Below the pieces are notes generated by a model that was not told where the DNA came from, did no database searches, and was given only the letters and a program-made list of their open reading frames with translations. Positions 20,687 to 29,383 of a DNA stretch of 64,000 nt are shown piece by piece; the first letter of the stretch is position 1; the number at the start of each line of letters is the position of its first letter. Position numbers and translations under genes: made by a program. The stretch is from contig NZ_RKME01000002.1 of the NCBI RefSeq assembly GCF_003797825.1, positions 186,001-250,000 of the forward strand, read 5' to 3'. Source of the stretch: Gordonia sp. OPL2 (GTDB lineage Bacteria > Actinomycetota > Actinomycetes > Mycobacteriales > Mycobacteriaceae).

Positions 20687-21694
20687 TCAGGCGGGGATGC
20701 CCGCCGACTGCTCGGCGTGATTGCCCGCGAACGTCTTCCGGTACGACGACGGTGACATGCCCAGCCCCTTGCGGAGATGGTGACGCAAGTTGTCGGCCGT
20801 CCCCAGCCCGGATCTCTCGGCGACGAGATCGACGGACAGGTCCCCGGATTCGAGCAGCCGCCGCGCGAGATCGACACGCCGTTCCCGCACCCAGGTGCCC
20901 GGCGACTGTCCCGTCTCCTCGCGGAAACGGCGGCTGAAGGTCCGCGGGCTCATCCCCGCGTGCGACGCCAGCTGCGGCACCGACAGCGGCTCGGTCAGGT
21001 TCGCCAGCGCCCACTCCTGCGTCGCGGCCGTGCCGCGGGCCGCGGTGTCGGGGACGTTGCGCTCGATGAACTGCGCCTGACCGCCCTCGCGCCACGGCGC
21101 GACCACACAGTGCCGCGCAACATGATTCGCGACCACACTGCCGTGATCGCGGCGGATGATGTGCAGGCAGAGATCGATCCCGGCGGCGAGGCCCGCAGAA
21201 CTGAGGACGTCACCGTCGTCGGTGAACAGCACACTCTCGTCGAGATCGATCCCACCGAAGAGCCTGCGGAAGTCGTCGGCGTAGCGCCAGTGCGTGGTAG
21301 CGCGGCGCCCGTCGAACACACCGGCGGCCGCCAACACGAAGGCGCCGGTGCAGATCGACACCATTCGCGTGCCGGGCCGTATGCGGGCGAACGACTCGGC
21401 GACCTCCGCGGGCAGGACACCCCGCCGCCGGGCCGCCGCCAATCGCGTCCCTGGCACGACGACGGTGTCCGCCGTCTCGAGAACCTCCGGCCCGCCGGAG
21501 GCGAGGAGCTGATAGTCGGTCGTCGACTCGATCGGTCCGGCCTCGAGACTGCAGGTCCGGACCTCGTACAGGGGCTCACCCCGGTCGTCGACGGCTTGTC
21601 CGAACAGCAACGAGGGAATGGTTGCGTCGAAGCCGACGATCGGCGGCAGGAGCAGCACGGCCACCCGATGCGGTGTGGCACGATTTTCATGCAT
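20687..21694 (-). CDS. GlxA-family AraC-type transcriptional regulator
   Basis: A 335-residue two-domain regulator. The N-terminal DJ-1/PfpI (class I amidotransferase-like) domain has VAVLLLPPIVGFDATIP, VVVPG and a nucleophile-elbow-like VSICTGAFVLAAAG. The C-terminal AraC domain carries two helix-turn-helix motifs (LSVPQLASHAGMSPRTFSRR and ERSGLGTADNLRHHLRKG). It is divergent from the MFS transporter with 53 bp between starts, so it probably controls that transporter. The inducer is unknown. The pair is absent from this position in the remembered M. tuberculosis order. Confidence 0.85.
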   Translation of the reverse strand: MHENRATPHRVAVLLLPPIVGFDATIPSLLFGQAVDDRGEPLYEVRTCSLEAGPIESTTDYQLLASGGPEVLETADTVVVPGTRLAAARRRGVLPAEVAESFARIRPGTRMVSICTGAFVLAAAGVFDGRRATTHWRYADDFRRLFGGIDLDESVLFTDDGDVLSSAGLAAGIDLCLHIIRRDHGSVVANHVARHCVVAPWREGGQAQFIERNVPDTAARGTAATQEWALANLTEPLSVPQLASHAGMSPRTFSRRFREETGQSPGTWVRERRVDLARRLLESGDLSVDLVAERSGLGTADNLRHHLRKGLGMSPSSYRKTFAGNHAEQSAGIPA

Positions 21695-21747
21695 GTTGGC
21701 GATTGTGCCACTGGCCGTCCCCATGCGCCACCATCATCCTGGTCATC

Positions 21748-23079
21748 ATGACGACATCTCTGACCGGACGGCGGCGGGTGCACTGGGCGTGGCTGGTGGC
21801 CGCCGTCTCGTTCATCGCGATCATCGGCGCGGCCGGATTCCGTGCAGTCCCCAGCGTGATGATGGATCCGTTGCACATGGAATTCGGTTGGTCGCACGCG
21901 ATGATCGGCGCGGCGATGTCGATCAACATGGTCCTCTTCGGCGTCACCGCTCCGTTCGCCGCCGCCCTCATGGACCGTTTCGGCATCCGACCCGTCCTGA
22001 CCGGCGCGCTGCTCCTCATCGCAGCCGGCACCGGCCTCGGCGTGTTCATGTCGTCGAGCTGGCAGTTGCTGCTGCTCTGGGGCGTTCTCGTGGGCCTCGG
22101 GACCGGCTCGATCTCGATGGGGTTCGTGGCCACCGTGTCCACCCGATGGTTCGTGTCACGACGCGGCCTGGTGACCGGCATCCTGACCGCGGCGAGCGCG
22201 ACGGGGCAGCTGATCTTCCTGCCCGTCGTCGCCCACATCACCGATCTGTACGGCTGGCGGTGGGCCTCCGTCCTCGTGACCCTGGCCGCCCTGGCAGTGA
22301 TCCCTCTCGTACTGCTGCTGATCCGCGATCGACCGCGTGATGTCGGCACGACCGCCTACGGCGCGCCCGCCGGCGACGACGCCGACGAGAACCTGCCGAA
22401 CGGGAGCTTCGGCGCGGCGGCCGCCGGGTTGCTACGTGGGGCGCGCGTACCTGCCTTCTGGCTGCTGGCAGGAAGTTTCGCGATCTGCGGGATGACGACC
22501 AACGGATTGATCGGAACGCACTTCATCCCCGCCGCGCACGATCACGGTATGCCGACGACGGTCGCGGCCTCCCTGCTCGCGACCATCGGGATCTTCGACG
22601 TGGCCGGGACGATCTTCTCGGGGTGGCTCACCGACCGCGTCGACGCGCGCATCCTGCTCGTCGTCTACTACCTCGGTCGCGGCGTGTCCCTCGTCGTCCT
22701 GCCGATGTTGCTGTCGCCGCATGCCGAGCCGAGCACCTGGGTGTTCATCATCTTCTACGGCCTCGACTGGGTCGCGACCGTTCCGCCGACGATCGCGATC
22801 TGTCGCGAGTACTTCGGCGCCGACACCCCGGTCGTGTTCGGCTGGGTGTTCGCCTCCCATCAGCTCGGCGCGGCGGTCGCCGCATTCGGCGCCGGGTACA
22901 TTCGTGACGCCCAGGGCAGCTACGACAACGCGTTCCACCTCGCGGCCGGGCTCTGCGTCCTCGCCGCGATCCTGTGCGGACTGATCCGACGGCGCCGGTC
23001 AGAACCGGGCACCGGGCTCGCAGATGAATCCGACCCCCTTCCTGCCGATCCGGGTGAGTACGAGCGACAGGGATCGTGA
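21748..23079 (+). CDS. MFS transporter (monocarboxylate/oxalate-formate type)
   Basis: A 443-residue integral membrane protein with about 12 hydrophobic segments. The MFS signature-like loop AAALMDRFGIRPVL lies between helices 2 and 3, and SGWLTDRVDARIL is the second-half equivalent. The N-terminal WAWLVAAVSFIAIIGAAGFR resembles major facilitators of the OFA/monocarboxylate group. The substrate is unknown. ATG 21748 is chosen because upstream codons lie in the promoter of the divergent AraC regulator. The 3' end overlaps the convergent methyltransferase gene by 81 bp, so the tail may be shared antisense sequence. Confidence 0.85.
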   Translation: MTTSLTGRRRVHWAWLVAAVSFIAIIGAAGFRAVPSVMMDPLHMEFGWSHAMIGAAMSINMVLFGVTAPFAAALMDRFGIRPVLTGALLLIAAGTGLGVFMSSSWQLLLLWGVLVGLGTGSISMGFVATVSTRWFVSRRGLVTGILTAASATGQLIFLPVVAHITDLYGWRWASVLVTLAALAVIPLVLLLIRDRPRDVGTTAYGAPAGDDADENLPNGSFGAAAAGLLRGARVPAFWLLAGSFAICGMTTNGLIGTHFIPAAHDHGMPTTVAASLLATIGIFDVAGTIFSGWLTDRVDARILLVVYYLGRGVSLVVLPMLLSPHAEPSTWVFIIFYGLDWVATVPPTIAICREYFGADTPVVFGWVFASHQLGAAVAAFGAGYIRDAQGSYDNAFHLAAGLCVLAAILCGLIRRRRSEPGTGLADESDPLPADPGEYERQGS

Positions 23080-24210
23080 GCCCTTGGGCTTCAATCGCTT
23101 TCGAAGCGAGTCCGGATCGACGTCCAGACCGCGCACGAGGATCTCCAACGTCCCGCAGTCGCGCGCCGACAGCCGACGCCGCAATTCGCGGTCCGCGATC
23201 CCGGTGACCTCGAGGACACGAAAACCTCTCTCCCCCAGCGGAACCGAGTTCCCCGTCAGATACGCGATCTGCGGGTCGAGTTGCCAGAGACCATGCGCCG
23301 CGGCGTACTGGCGTACCAGTCCGGCCCGCACCACCGCACCATCGGGATCGACAATCCAGTCGCCGGCCTCGGCAACCGCGACGTCGTCGTCGGTGTCGTC
23401 GGTCACCTCAAAGGACCGCACGGTGGAATCCGGTTGCGTTCGCAACACGGTGGCACGCCGTCGTGGTTCGCCGTCGCGCTCCGTCCACAAACAGGCTTCG
23501 CGCACCGAGCCGTCCAGCGAGGTGATCTGAACCTGTCCAGAGAAACCGTAGCGGTCGCGCAACACCCGATAGTCCAGCCCCGGAGCGCATTTGACGGCGA
23601 GCGGCCGACCCGCCCAGGTGGTCAGCACGTCGAGCAGCGGCGGGGTGAGCTGATCGAGACGGAAGACCCGCCCGGCGCCCGAGCGACGCGCGGGATCCGC
23701 GATGACAATGTCCGCGGTCGAGGTCGGGGTCAGGGCATCGGCGCGCAGCAGCGTGGGGATGCGGTCGCCGAGCGACGTGTTGTGCCGCGCCATCGACAAC
23801 CGGACCGCGTCGATGTCGCTGCCGATGACGCCGCCCACACCGGGAGACGCGGAGAGTTCGACGAGTTCGGCACCGATCGAGCACGTGAGGTCGTGTACCA
23901 CCGCACCGGCGAAGCGCTCGCCGATCTCGGTGGCACGATGACGCGCCACCGCGGAGGCCGTCGCCTGCTGCATCGCATCGTCGGTGAACAACATGTCCTG
24001 CGCCGCGGCGAGTTTCGTCCGAGCGCGGCGACGACACAGGATCGTCTCGACAAGCGCGCCATCGTGCGGCGCGTACCGGCGGCGGAGTTCACCGATGTCG
24101 GCGAGCATCGAGGACGACGACAGATCCAGGCCGGCGGCGGTCGACAGCGCCTTCGAGCCGTGTCGCGACCGCAGGAAGGCGACGTCATCGAGCGTGAACC
24201 GGTAACCCAT
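22999..24210 (-). CDS. THUMP-like class I SAM methyltransferase (Rv3037c type)
   Basis: A 403-residue protein. It has a helical N-terminus (YRFTLDDVAFLRSRHGSKAL), a methyltransferase core with VVHDLTCSIGAELVELSASP (motif I), IGSDIDAVRLSMARHN and TADIVIADPARR (motif IV, DPAR), and a C-terminal THUMP-like domain with RGLDVDPDSLRKRLKPKG. The DPAR motif and THUMP-like tail suggest a nucleic acid target, while its genomic position led others to link it to MGLP methylation; I cannot decide between them. The 3' end overlaps the MFS gene by 81 bp. Confidence 0.8.
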   Translation of the reverse strand: MGYRFTLDDVAFLRSRHGSKALSTAAGLDLSSSSMLADIGELRRRYAPHDGALVETILCRRRARTKLAAAQDMLFTDDAMQQATASAVARHRATEIGERFAGAVVHDLTCSIGAELVELSASPGVGGVIGSDIDAVRLSMARHNTSLGDRIPTLLRADALTPTSTADIVIADPARRSGAGRVFRLDQLTPPLLDVLTTWAGRPLAVKCAPGLDYRVLRDRYGFSGQVQITSLDGSVREACLWTERDGEPRRRATVLRTQPDSTVRSFEVTDDTDDDVAVAEAGDWIVDPDGAVVRAGLVRQYAAAHGLWQLDPQIAYLTGNSVPLGERGFRVLEVTGIADRELRRRLSARDCGTLEILVRGLDVDPDSLRKRLKPKGSRSLSLVLTRIGRKGVGFICEPGARF

Positions 24211-24249
24211 CGTCGACCATCCTCCCCTTCCCTGACATCATTTGACGAG

Positions 24250-24268
24250 TTAGGTAAGGCTAAGGAAA
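24250..24268 (+). promoter_or_regulatory. Candidate IdeR/DmdR iron box before a small secreted protein gene
   Basis: TTAGGTAAGGCTAAGGAAA matches the IdeR consensus TTAGGTWAGSCTWACCTWA at 16 of 19 positions, with the first 14 bases all matching. The mismatches fall where AAGGAAA may act as the ribosome site for the ATG at 24279. A DtxR/IdeR-type repressor bound here would block both transcription and translation initiation sequences. Confidence 0.55.
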
Positions 24269-24278
24269 GATCCTGCGC

Positions 24279-24638
24279 ATGACACGGACCGCCACTGCCA
24301 CACTCATCGTCGTCGCCGCTGCGACCGGCGCCGGACTCATCGCCGGTGCGGGACATGCGCACGCCAAGGTCGAGGACGGCACCTACAACCTCTGCATCCA
24401 GACCCGGTACGGCAGTTCGGTCGACGAGAAGTGCGCCGTCTACCGCGTCGAGGGCAGCTCACTGATCGGACCCAACGGCACCGCGCTGACGCTGGTGGAC
24501 ACCCCCACCGGCGGTTACGCGGAACTGCCACCCGTCAGTCGCATCACCCTGATCAAGACGGCGGACGGCTACAAGGCGATCAACTCGGTCCTCGGGATTC
24601 CGGCCGCCACGTCGACCTTCCTCCCGGTCGGCGACTGA
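24279..24638 (+). CDS. Small secreted protein of unknown function
   Basis: A 119-residue protein with a clear Sec signal peptide (TATATLIVVAAATGAGLIAG, cleavage likely after GHAHA near residue 29). The mature protein is about 90 residues, begins KVEDGTYNLCIQTRYGSS, and has two Cys (about residues 39 and 50) that could form a disulfide. I do not recognise the family. The ATG lies 10 bp after a candidate iron box, so expression may respond to iron. It replaces the Rv3036c-type gene expected here from the M. tuberculosis order. Confidence 0.7.
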   Translation: MTRTATATLIVVAAATGAGLIAGAGHAHAKVEDGTYNLCIQTRYGSSVDEKCAVYRVEGSSLIGPNGTALTLVDTPTGGYAELPPVSRITLIKTADGYKAINSVLGIPAATSTFLPVGD

Positions 24639-24648
24639 GCCGACCGGG
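24623..24648. terminator. Hairpin overlapping a stop codon
   Basis: Perfect 10-bp inverted repeat CCCGGTCGGC / GCCGACCGGG with loop GACTGA. The TGA stop of the secreted-protein gene is in the loop. It lies at the convergent junction with the methyltransferase gene at 24661 and could act in both directions. Confidence 0.65.
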
Positions 24649-24660
24649 CCCGCACGGTCG

Positions 24661-25632
24661 CTACGGCTTGGTTCCGGTGACGATCGCGTTGTAGAAGAAC
24701 TTCGGCGGCACGATCTTTCGCAGCACCTTCTCGTCGAGCCACGAGAGACGCTTCCAGCCGTTGAACGCGAACATCGCCCAACCCCACCCGAGCTTCTCCG
24801 CCGGCACCGCGGCCTCGAAGGTGCGCACCGGCCAGCCGAGCATCGCGGCCGCGAGCTCCTCGGTGGCCGTCTCGACCTGCGCGGCACCGGCATTGCGTGC
24901 GAGTCGCTCGAGTTCGGCCGGATCGAAGGTGTGGATGTCGACGACCGCTTCCAGGGCCGCGGCCCGCGACGACTCGTCGAGTTCCTCCTGCGGACGACGC
25001 CACGATTGCAGCGGTCCGAGCTTGGTGATGGTGGTCGCCGCCGCCCACGTGGCCCGGCTCACCCAGCGGGCGTAGAAGTCGCCGATGGTCGTCGGTTCGC
25101 CGGCGAACACGAAACGTCCGCCCGGCTTCAGGACACGGAGGACCTCGCGCAGGGCTTGCTCGACGTCCGGGATGTGGTGCAGCACCGCATGTCCGACGAC
25201 GAGATCGAACGTGTTGTCCTCGTAGGGGATCTTCTCCGCATCGGCGACCCGGCCGTCGACGTCGAGGCCGAGGTTCTGCGCGTTGCGCAGCGCCACCTTG
25301 ACCATGCCCGGCGACAGATCGGTGACCGAACCCTTGGTCGCGACGCCGGACTGCATCAGGTTGAGGAGAAAGAAGCCCGTGCCGCAACCCAGTTCCATCG
25401 CCCGCCCGTAGGGAAGCGGCGCATCACCCGCGATCGCGTCGAAACGCCCCCGCGCGTAGTCGATGCACCGTTCGTCATAGGAGATCGACCACTTGTCGTC
25501 GTAGGTCTCGGCCTCCCAGTCGTGGTAGAGCACCTGCGCCAGCTTGGTGTCGTTGAGGGCCGCCTTGACCTGCTCCTCGGTGGCGTGCGGATTCGGTTCG
25601 GGATCGATCCCCGGGGTCACGTCGGTCGTCAT
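24661..25632 (-). CDS. Class I SAM-dependent methyltransferase (Rv3038c type)
   Basis: A 323-residue UbiE-like methyltransferase. N-terminal TKLAQVLYHDWEAETYDDKW is followed by motif I AMELGCGTGFFLLNLMQSG (about residues 80-98), DLSPGMVKVALRNAQNLGL, FDLVVGHAVLHHIPDVEQAL (motif IV region) and LKPGGRFVFAGEP. A long C-terminal region of about 130 residues carries WPVRTFEAAVPAEKLGWGWA. The substrate is unknown; small lipophilic acceptors are usual for this branch. It is probably co-transcribed with the enoyl-CoA hydratase gene 43 bp upstream. Confidence 0.82.
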   Translation of the reverse strand: MTTDVTPGIDPEPNPHATEEQVKAALNDTKLAQVLYHDWEAETYDDKWSISYDERCIDYARGRFDAIAGDAPLPYGRAMELGCGTGFFLLNLMQSGVATKGSVTDLSPGMVKVALRNAQNLGLDVDGRVADAEKIPYEDNTFDLVVGHAVLHHIPDVEQALREVLRVLKPGGRFVFAGEPTTIGDFYARWVSRATWAAATTITKLGPLQSWRRPQEELDESSRAAALEAVVDIHTFDPAELERLARNAGAAQVETATEELAAAMLGWPVRTFEAAVPAEKLGWGWAMFAFNGWKRLSWLDEKVLRKIVPPKFFYNAIVTGTKP

Positions 25633-25675
25633 GTCGCCTGCTTCCTCGTCGTGGGTGTGTGTCGCGGTGGGTGGG

Positions 25676-26464
25676 TCATCTGCCGGTGAACCGGGCCTTG
25701 CCCGGGCCGTTCGCGACGAAGGACTCCATCCCGATCGCGCGGTCCTCGGTGGCGAACAACGCGGCGAAGAGCTGCTCCTCGATCTTGAGGCCGGTGGTCA
25801 GGTCCACGCCCAGCCCCTGATCGACCGCCTTCTTCCCGGCGGCCAGCGCGATCGAGGCAGCATTCGAGAACTGTCCGGCCCACGCGAGGGCGGCGTCATA
25901 CACCTCGTCGGGGGCCACCACCTGATCGACCAGCCCGATCGCGAGCGCTTCCTCGGCGCCGACGAACCGCCCGGTGAAGATCATGTCCTTGGCCTTCGAC
26001 GGTCCGACGAGGCGGGCCAGTCGCTGCGTGCCACCACCGCCGGGGATCACACCCAGCAGGACCTCCGGCACACCGAGCTTGGCGTTGTCGCCGGCGATCC
26101 GCCGATCGGCGCCGAGTGCGACCTCGAGCCCGCCGCCGAGTGCGTATCCGGTGATCGCCGCGACCGTGGGCTTGGGGATCTCGGAGATCGACCCCAGCGC
26201 CGACTGGAGCCGACCGGCGACCTTGCTCATCTCGGCATAGGTCATGTCGTTCATCTCTTTGATGTCGGCACCCGCGGCGAGGACCTTCGGTCCGCCGTAC
26301 ACCACCACCGCTTTGATGTCGTCACGACGGGTGGCCTCGTCCGCGGCCGCGGCCAGCTCCGTCTGCACCTGCCGGTTCAGCGCATTCATCGGCGGCCGGT
26401 TGAGCAGGATGGTGCCCACGCCGGGGTGATCATCGGATGTCTCGAGTGTGACGAACTCAGCCAT
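25676..26464 (-). CDS. Enoyl-CoA hydratase/isomerase family protein (EchA17 type)
   Basis: A 262-residue crotonase-fold enzyme acting on acyl-CoA esters, probably hydrating enoyl-CoA in fatty-acid oxidation. The oxyanion-hole segments are AAGADIKEMNDM and TGYALGGGLEVALGADRRIA (about residues 106-125). LGVPEVLLGVIPGGGGTQRL carries the position of a catalytic Glu, as in true hydratases. The end GKARFTGR is family-typical. It sits upstream of the Rv3038c-type methyltransferase in the same direction, the order I recall for echA17. It is divergent from the primase-polymerase gene with 57 bp between them. Confidence 0.88.
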   Translation of the reverse strand: MAEFVTLETSDDHPGVGTILLNRPPMNALNRQVQTELAAAADEATRRDDIKAVVVYGGPKVLAAGADIKEMNDMTYAEMSKVAGRLQSALGSISEIPKPTVAAITGYALGGGLEVALGADRRIAGDNAKLGVPEVLLGVIPGGGGTQRLARLVGPSKAKDMIFTGRFVGAEEALAIGLVDQVVAPDEVYDAALAWAGQFSNAASIALAAGKKAVDQGLGVDLTTGLKIEEQLFAALFATEDRAIGMESFVANGPGKARFTGR

Positions 26465-26521
26465 GGTCGAAGGCTACCGTCACCACTCCCGTGGACAGCC
26501 CCCAGGCCATAGAGTTGGCGC

Positions 26522-27505
26522 ATGGCACAGGCCTCGAGCGACGCGGGTGAGCCCATCGAGGTGAAGGTCGGCGAGCGGAGGATCCGGTTGTCGAGTCCGG
26601 ACCGCGTCTACTTCGCCGAACGCGGCGAGACCAAGCGGGATCTCGCGGACTACTACCTGTCCGTCGGAGACGGCATCGTGCGCGCGCTGCGGGACCGGCC
26701 CTGCATGTTGCACCGTTTCCCCAAGGGCGTCAGCGGGAAGAAGGTCCACCAGAAGCGGATCCCGGCCGGCGCGCCGGACTGGCTGGAGACGGTCGAGCTG
26801 TGGTTTCCGCGCTTCGGACGGACCGCCGACGAACTGTGCGTGACCGAGCTGGGCAGCGTGATCTGGGCCGTCCAGATGTCGACCGTCGAGTTCCATCCGT
26901 GGAACTCCCGGCGCGACGACCCGGAATCACCCGACGAGTGGCGCATCGATCTCGACCCGATGCCGGACTGCCCGTTCTCTCGCATCCAGCGCGTGGCCCA
27001 CGTCGTCGAAGAGGTGCTCGACGAACTCGGGATTCGCGGGTTCCCGAAGACGTCGGGCGGTCGCGGCCTGCACATTTACGTGAGGATCGAGCCCGAATGG
27101 GGCTTTCCACAGGTGCGCCGAGCCGCTCTGGCGTTCGCGCGCGAGGTCGAACGGCGCGCGCCCGACGACGTGACGACGACCTGGTGGCGCAAGGACCGCG
27201 ACCCTGCGGCCGTCTTCGTCGACTACAACCAGAACACCCGCGACCACACCATGGCATCTGCGTACTCCGTGCGTGGCAATCCGCGGGCGACCGTATCGGC
27301 GCCGATCCTGTGGTCGGAGATCGACGACGTCGCTCCCGACGACTTCACGATCGCGACGATGCCTGCCCGATTCGCGGAGATCGGCGACCTCCATGCGGAG
27401 ATCGACGACGTCGCGCATCGTCTCGACACCCTGCTGGAATGGGCCGACCGCGACGTCATCTCCGCCGATGACCTCGACGACGAGGTCATCGACATGGATC
27501 GGTGA
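26522..27505 (+). CDS. LigD-type primase-polymerase domain protein (stand-alone PolDom)
   Basis: A 327-residue archaeo-eukaryotic primase-family polymerase. Catalytic motif I is DLDPM (two metal-binding Asp, about residue 142). The nucleotide-binding segment is KTSGGRGLHIYVRI (about residue 180), followed by TWWRKDRDP and the third Asp in FVDYNQNTRDHTMASAYS. The N-terminal RVYFAERGETKRDLADYYL is typical of LigD PolDoms. No ligase or phosphoesterase domain is attached, so it resembles mycobacterial PolD1/PolD2, which act in repair and lesion bypass apart from Ku/LigD. No ku gene is in the window. Confidence 0.88.
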   Translation: MAQASSDAGEPIEVKVGERRIRLSSPDRVYFAERGETKRDLADYYLSVGDGIVRALRDRPCMLHRFPKGVSGKKVHQKRIPAGAPDWLETVELWFPRFGRTADELCVTELGSVIWAVQMSTVEFHPWNSRRDDPESPDEWRIDLDPMPDCPFSRIQRVAHVVEEVLDELGIRGFPKTSGGRGLHIYVRIEPEWGFPQVRRAALAFAREVERRAPDDVTTTWWRKDRDPAAVFVDYNQNTRDHTMASAYSVRGNPRATVSAPILWSEIDDVAPDDFTIATMPARFAEIGDLHAEIDDVAHRLDTLLEWADRDVISADDLDDEVIDMDR

Positions 27506-27544
27506 TCTGCCGCGAGGTCGTCACATGCTCTCGTTCATCCCTGG

Positions 27545-28354
27545 CTACAGCGTGATGTCGGGGACCTTCTGCTCGCCGAGCATCGCGAAGTAGCGGTCGG
27601 AGCCGGCGAAGCTCAGCCCGGCCAAGCCTGCGCCCGGGGTGATCGACGGTTGGATGGGCTTGATGTCATGGGTGGCGGCGAGCAGATCGGCGACCGCGTC
27701 GTACTCGGCGATCGCGGTCAGCTGCGCCCACGTCGGCGGCAGCAGGAAGTGCTGACCCGCCGCCCACGCGTCGAGAGCCTCCCGCGCACCGACCCACCGC
27801 GCGACCTCGGCCTCGCTCGTCTGGTCGTCGGCGTCCTGTCCGTCCGGCAGCGCCGCGACGAAGAAACGGGTGTCATAGCGGCGCTTCTCGTTGACCGGGG
27901 TGATCCAGTGCGCGAGCGGCCGCAGCAGGTCTGCACGCAGTGTCAGCTGCTGCGCCCTGAAGAAGTCCGCGAGCGACAACGACTTGTCGACGAGCTGGGC
28001 GCGTTGCGTGGCGAACGTCTCCGGTTCCGGCGACGAACCGTCGGCGCCGGTCGCGAGCAGTACTCCGCACTCCTCGAAGGTCTCTCGAACCGCCGCGCAG
28101 ACGAGCGCCTTCGCGGTGTCGGCATCGGTGGCGAAAGCCTCGGCCCACCAGTGCGCGTCCGGACCGGTCCAGTCGAGGTCCACCTCGGCATCCCGAGGGT
28201 CGACCCCGCCTCCGGGGAACACCGTCATGCCGCCGGCGAATGCCATCTGCTGGACGCGGCGCTGCAGGAACACCTCGATGCCGCTCGCCGTGTCACGGAC
28301 CAACACGACGGTCGCGGCATCGCGCAGCGGTGCGGGGGACTCCGATGGGGCCAT
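27545..28354 (-). CDS. Nudix hydrolase (Rv3040c type)
   Basis: A 269-residue member of the large-insert Nudix group. The Nudix box is split: AGGMTVFPGGGVDPRDAEVD at about residues 40-60, then an acidic insertion, then AAVRETFEECGVLL (REXXEE core) at about residue 90. N-terminal AATVVLVRDTASGIEVFLQR is the usual strand. It probably hydrolyses a nucleoside-diphosphate-linked compound or CoA derivative; the substrate is unknown. It lies upstream of the methyltransferase/EchA17 genes on the same strand, as in M. tuberculosis, although the plus-strand polymerase gene now separates them. Confidence 0.85.
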   Translation of the reverse strand: MAPSESPAPLRDAATVVLVRDTASGIEVFLQRRVQQMAFAGGMTVFPGGGVDPRDAEVDLDWTGPDAHWWAEAFATDADTAKALVCAAVRETFEECGVLLATGADGSSPEPETFATQRAQLVDKSLSLADFFRAQQLTLRADLLRPLAHWITPVNEKRRYDTRFFVAALPDGQDADDQTSEAEVARWVGAREALDAWAAGQHFLLPPTWAQLTAIAEYDAVADLLAATHDIKPIQPSITPGAGLAGLSFAGSDRYFAMLGEQKVPDITL

Positions 28355-28407
28355 GACGAAACATCTCCTCCTCGACGGGCGATCGCCTCGACAGTAGCGC
28401 CTGCGGT

Positions 28408-29247
28408 TCAGTCGGCTGCGCGCCGATGGCCGCCCGCCTTGCGGGTGCGGCGCGCGAAATACCGGCCGTCGACCTTGTCGAGGGTGATCTGCTGGCGGAA
28501 CGCCGTCGACAGGTTCTTACCGGTGAGCACGTCCTCGAGCAGACCTTGATCGACGATGTCGCCCTCGGACAGCAACAGCGCGTGGGTGAAGCCGTCGGGG
28601 ATCTCCTCGACGTGGTGGGTGATGAGGACGATCGCCGGGGCCTCCGGGTCGGATGCGAGACGACCGAGCCGATCGACGAGTTCCTCGCGCCCACCGAGGT
28701 CCAGACCGGCGGCCGGTTCGTCGAGCAGGAGCAGTTCGGGATCGGTCATGAGCGCCCGAGCGATCAACACGCGCTTGCGTTCACCCTCCGACAGAGTGCC
28801 GAACAGGCGATCCGCCAGGTGTTCGGCCCCCATCGACTCCAGGGACTCCACCGCCTGGGCGCGGTCGACGTCGTCGTAACGCTCACGCCAGCGACCCATC
28901 ACGGAATAGCCGGCGGAGATGACCACATCGCTGACGACCTCGCCGGCGGGCACTCGTTCGGCGAGCGCAGCGCTCGAGACGCCGATCCGGGTGGACAACT
29001 CGCGCACCTCGACCTTGCCGAGTTCCTCGGTCAGGACGAACGCCGTGCCCGACGTGGGGTGCTCCTGGGCCGCCGCCAGGCGCATCAGCGAGGTCTTCCC
29101 GGCGCCGTTCGGACCGATCACCACCCAACGCTCGTCGAGCTCGACCTGCCAGGTGACCGGACCGACCAGGGTGTTCCCGCCACGAACGAGGGTCACGTCC
29201 CGGAAGTCGACCAACAGGTCGGGATCGGATTCGAACACGTCGCTCAT
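28408..29247 (-). CDS. ABC transporter ATP-binding protein (Rv3041c type)
   Basis: A stand-alone ATPase subunit of 279 residues. Walker A is GPNGAGKTSL (about residue 42), the signature is LSEGERKRV, Walker B is LLLLDEPAAGLD, and the switch His is in VLITHHVEEIP. No permease gene is adjacent, so the partner is unknown. The similarity to YlmA/YdfJ-type cytosolic ABC proteins leaves a non-transport role possible. ATG 29247 is chosen because the ABC fold starts shortly after; longer in-frame starts add unconserved sequence. It is divergent from the flavin monooxygenase gene. Confidence 0.87.
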   Translation of the reverse strand: MSDVFESDPDLLVDFRDVTLVRGGNTLVGPVTWQVELDERWVVIGPNGAGKTSLMRLAAAQEHPTSGTAFVLTEELGKVEVRELSTRIGVSSAALAERVPAGEVVSDVVISAGYSVMGRWRERYDDVDRAQAVESLESMGAEHLADRLFGTLSEGERKRVLIARALMTDPELLLLDEPAAGLDLGGREELVDRLGRLASDPEAPAIVLITHHVEEIPDGFTHALLLSEGDIVDQGLLEDVLTGKNLSTAFRQQITLDKVDGRYFARRTRKAGGHRRAAD

Positions 29248-29383
29248 CGCAGCACTCTCGTCGGTCACTCCCCTATCGTGCACCACCGGTGGACCGACCG
29301 CGCGGACCCATGCGACACGTGCTCGGCGACAAGGGAATACATTGCGGCGGAATAAGTGACGACGACACCGCCTTGACCTTCAC

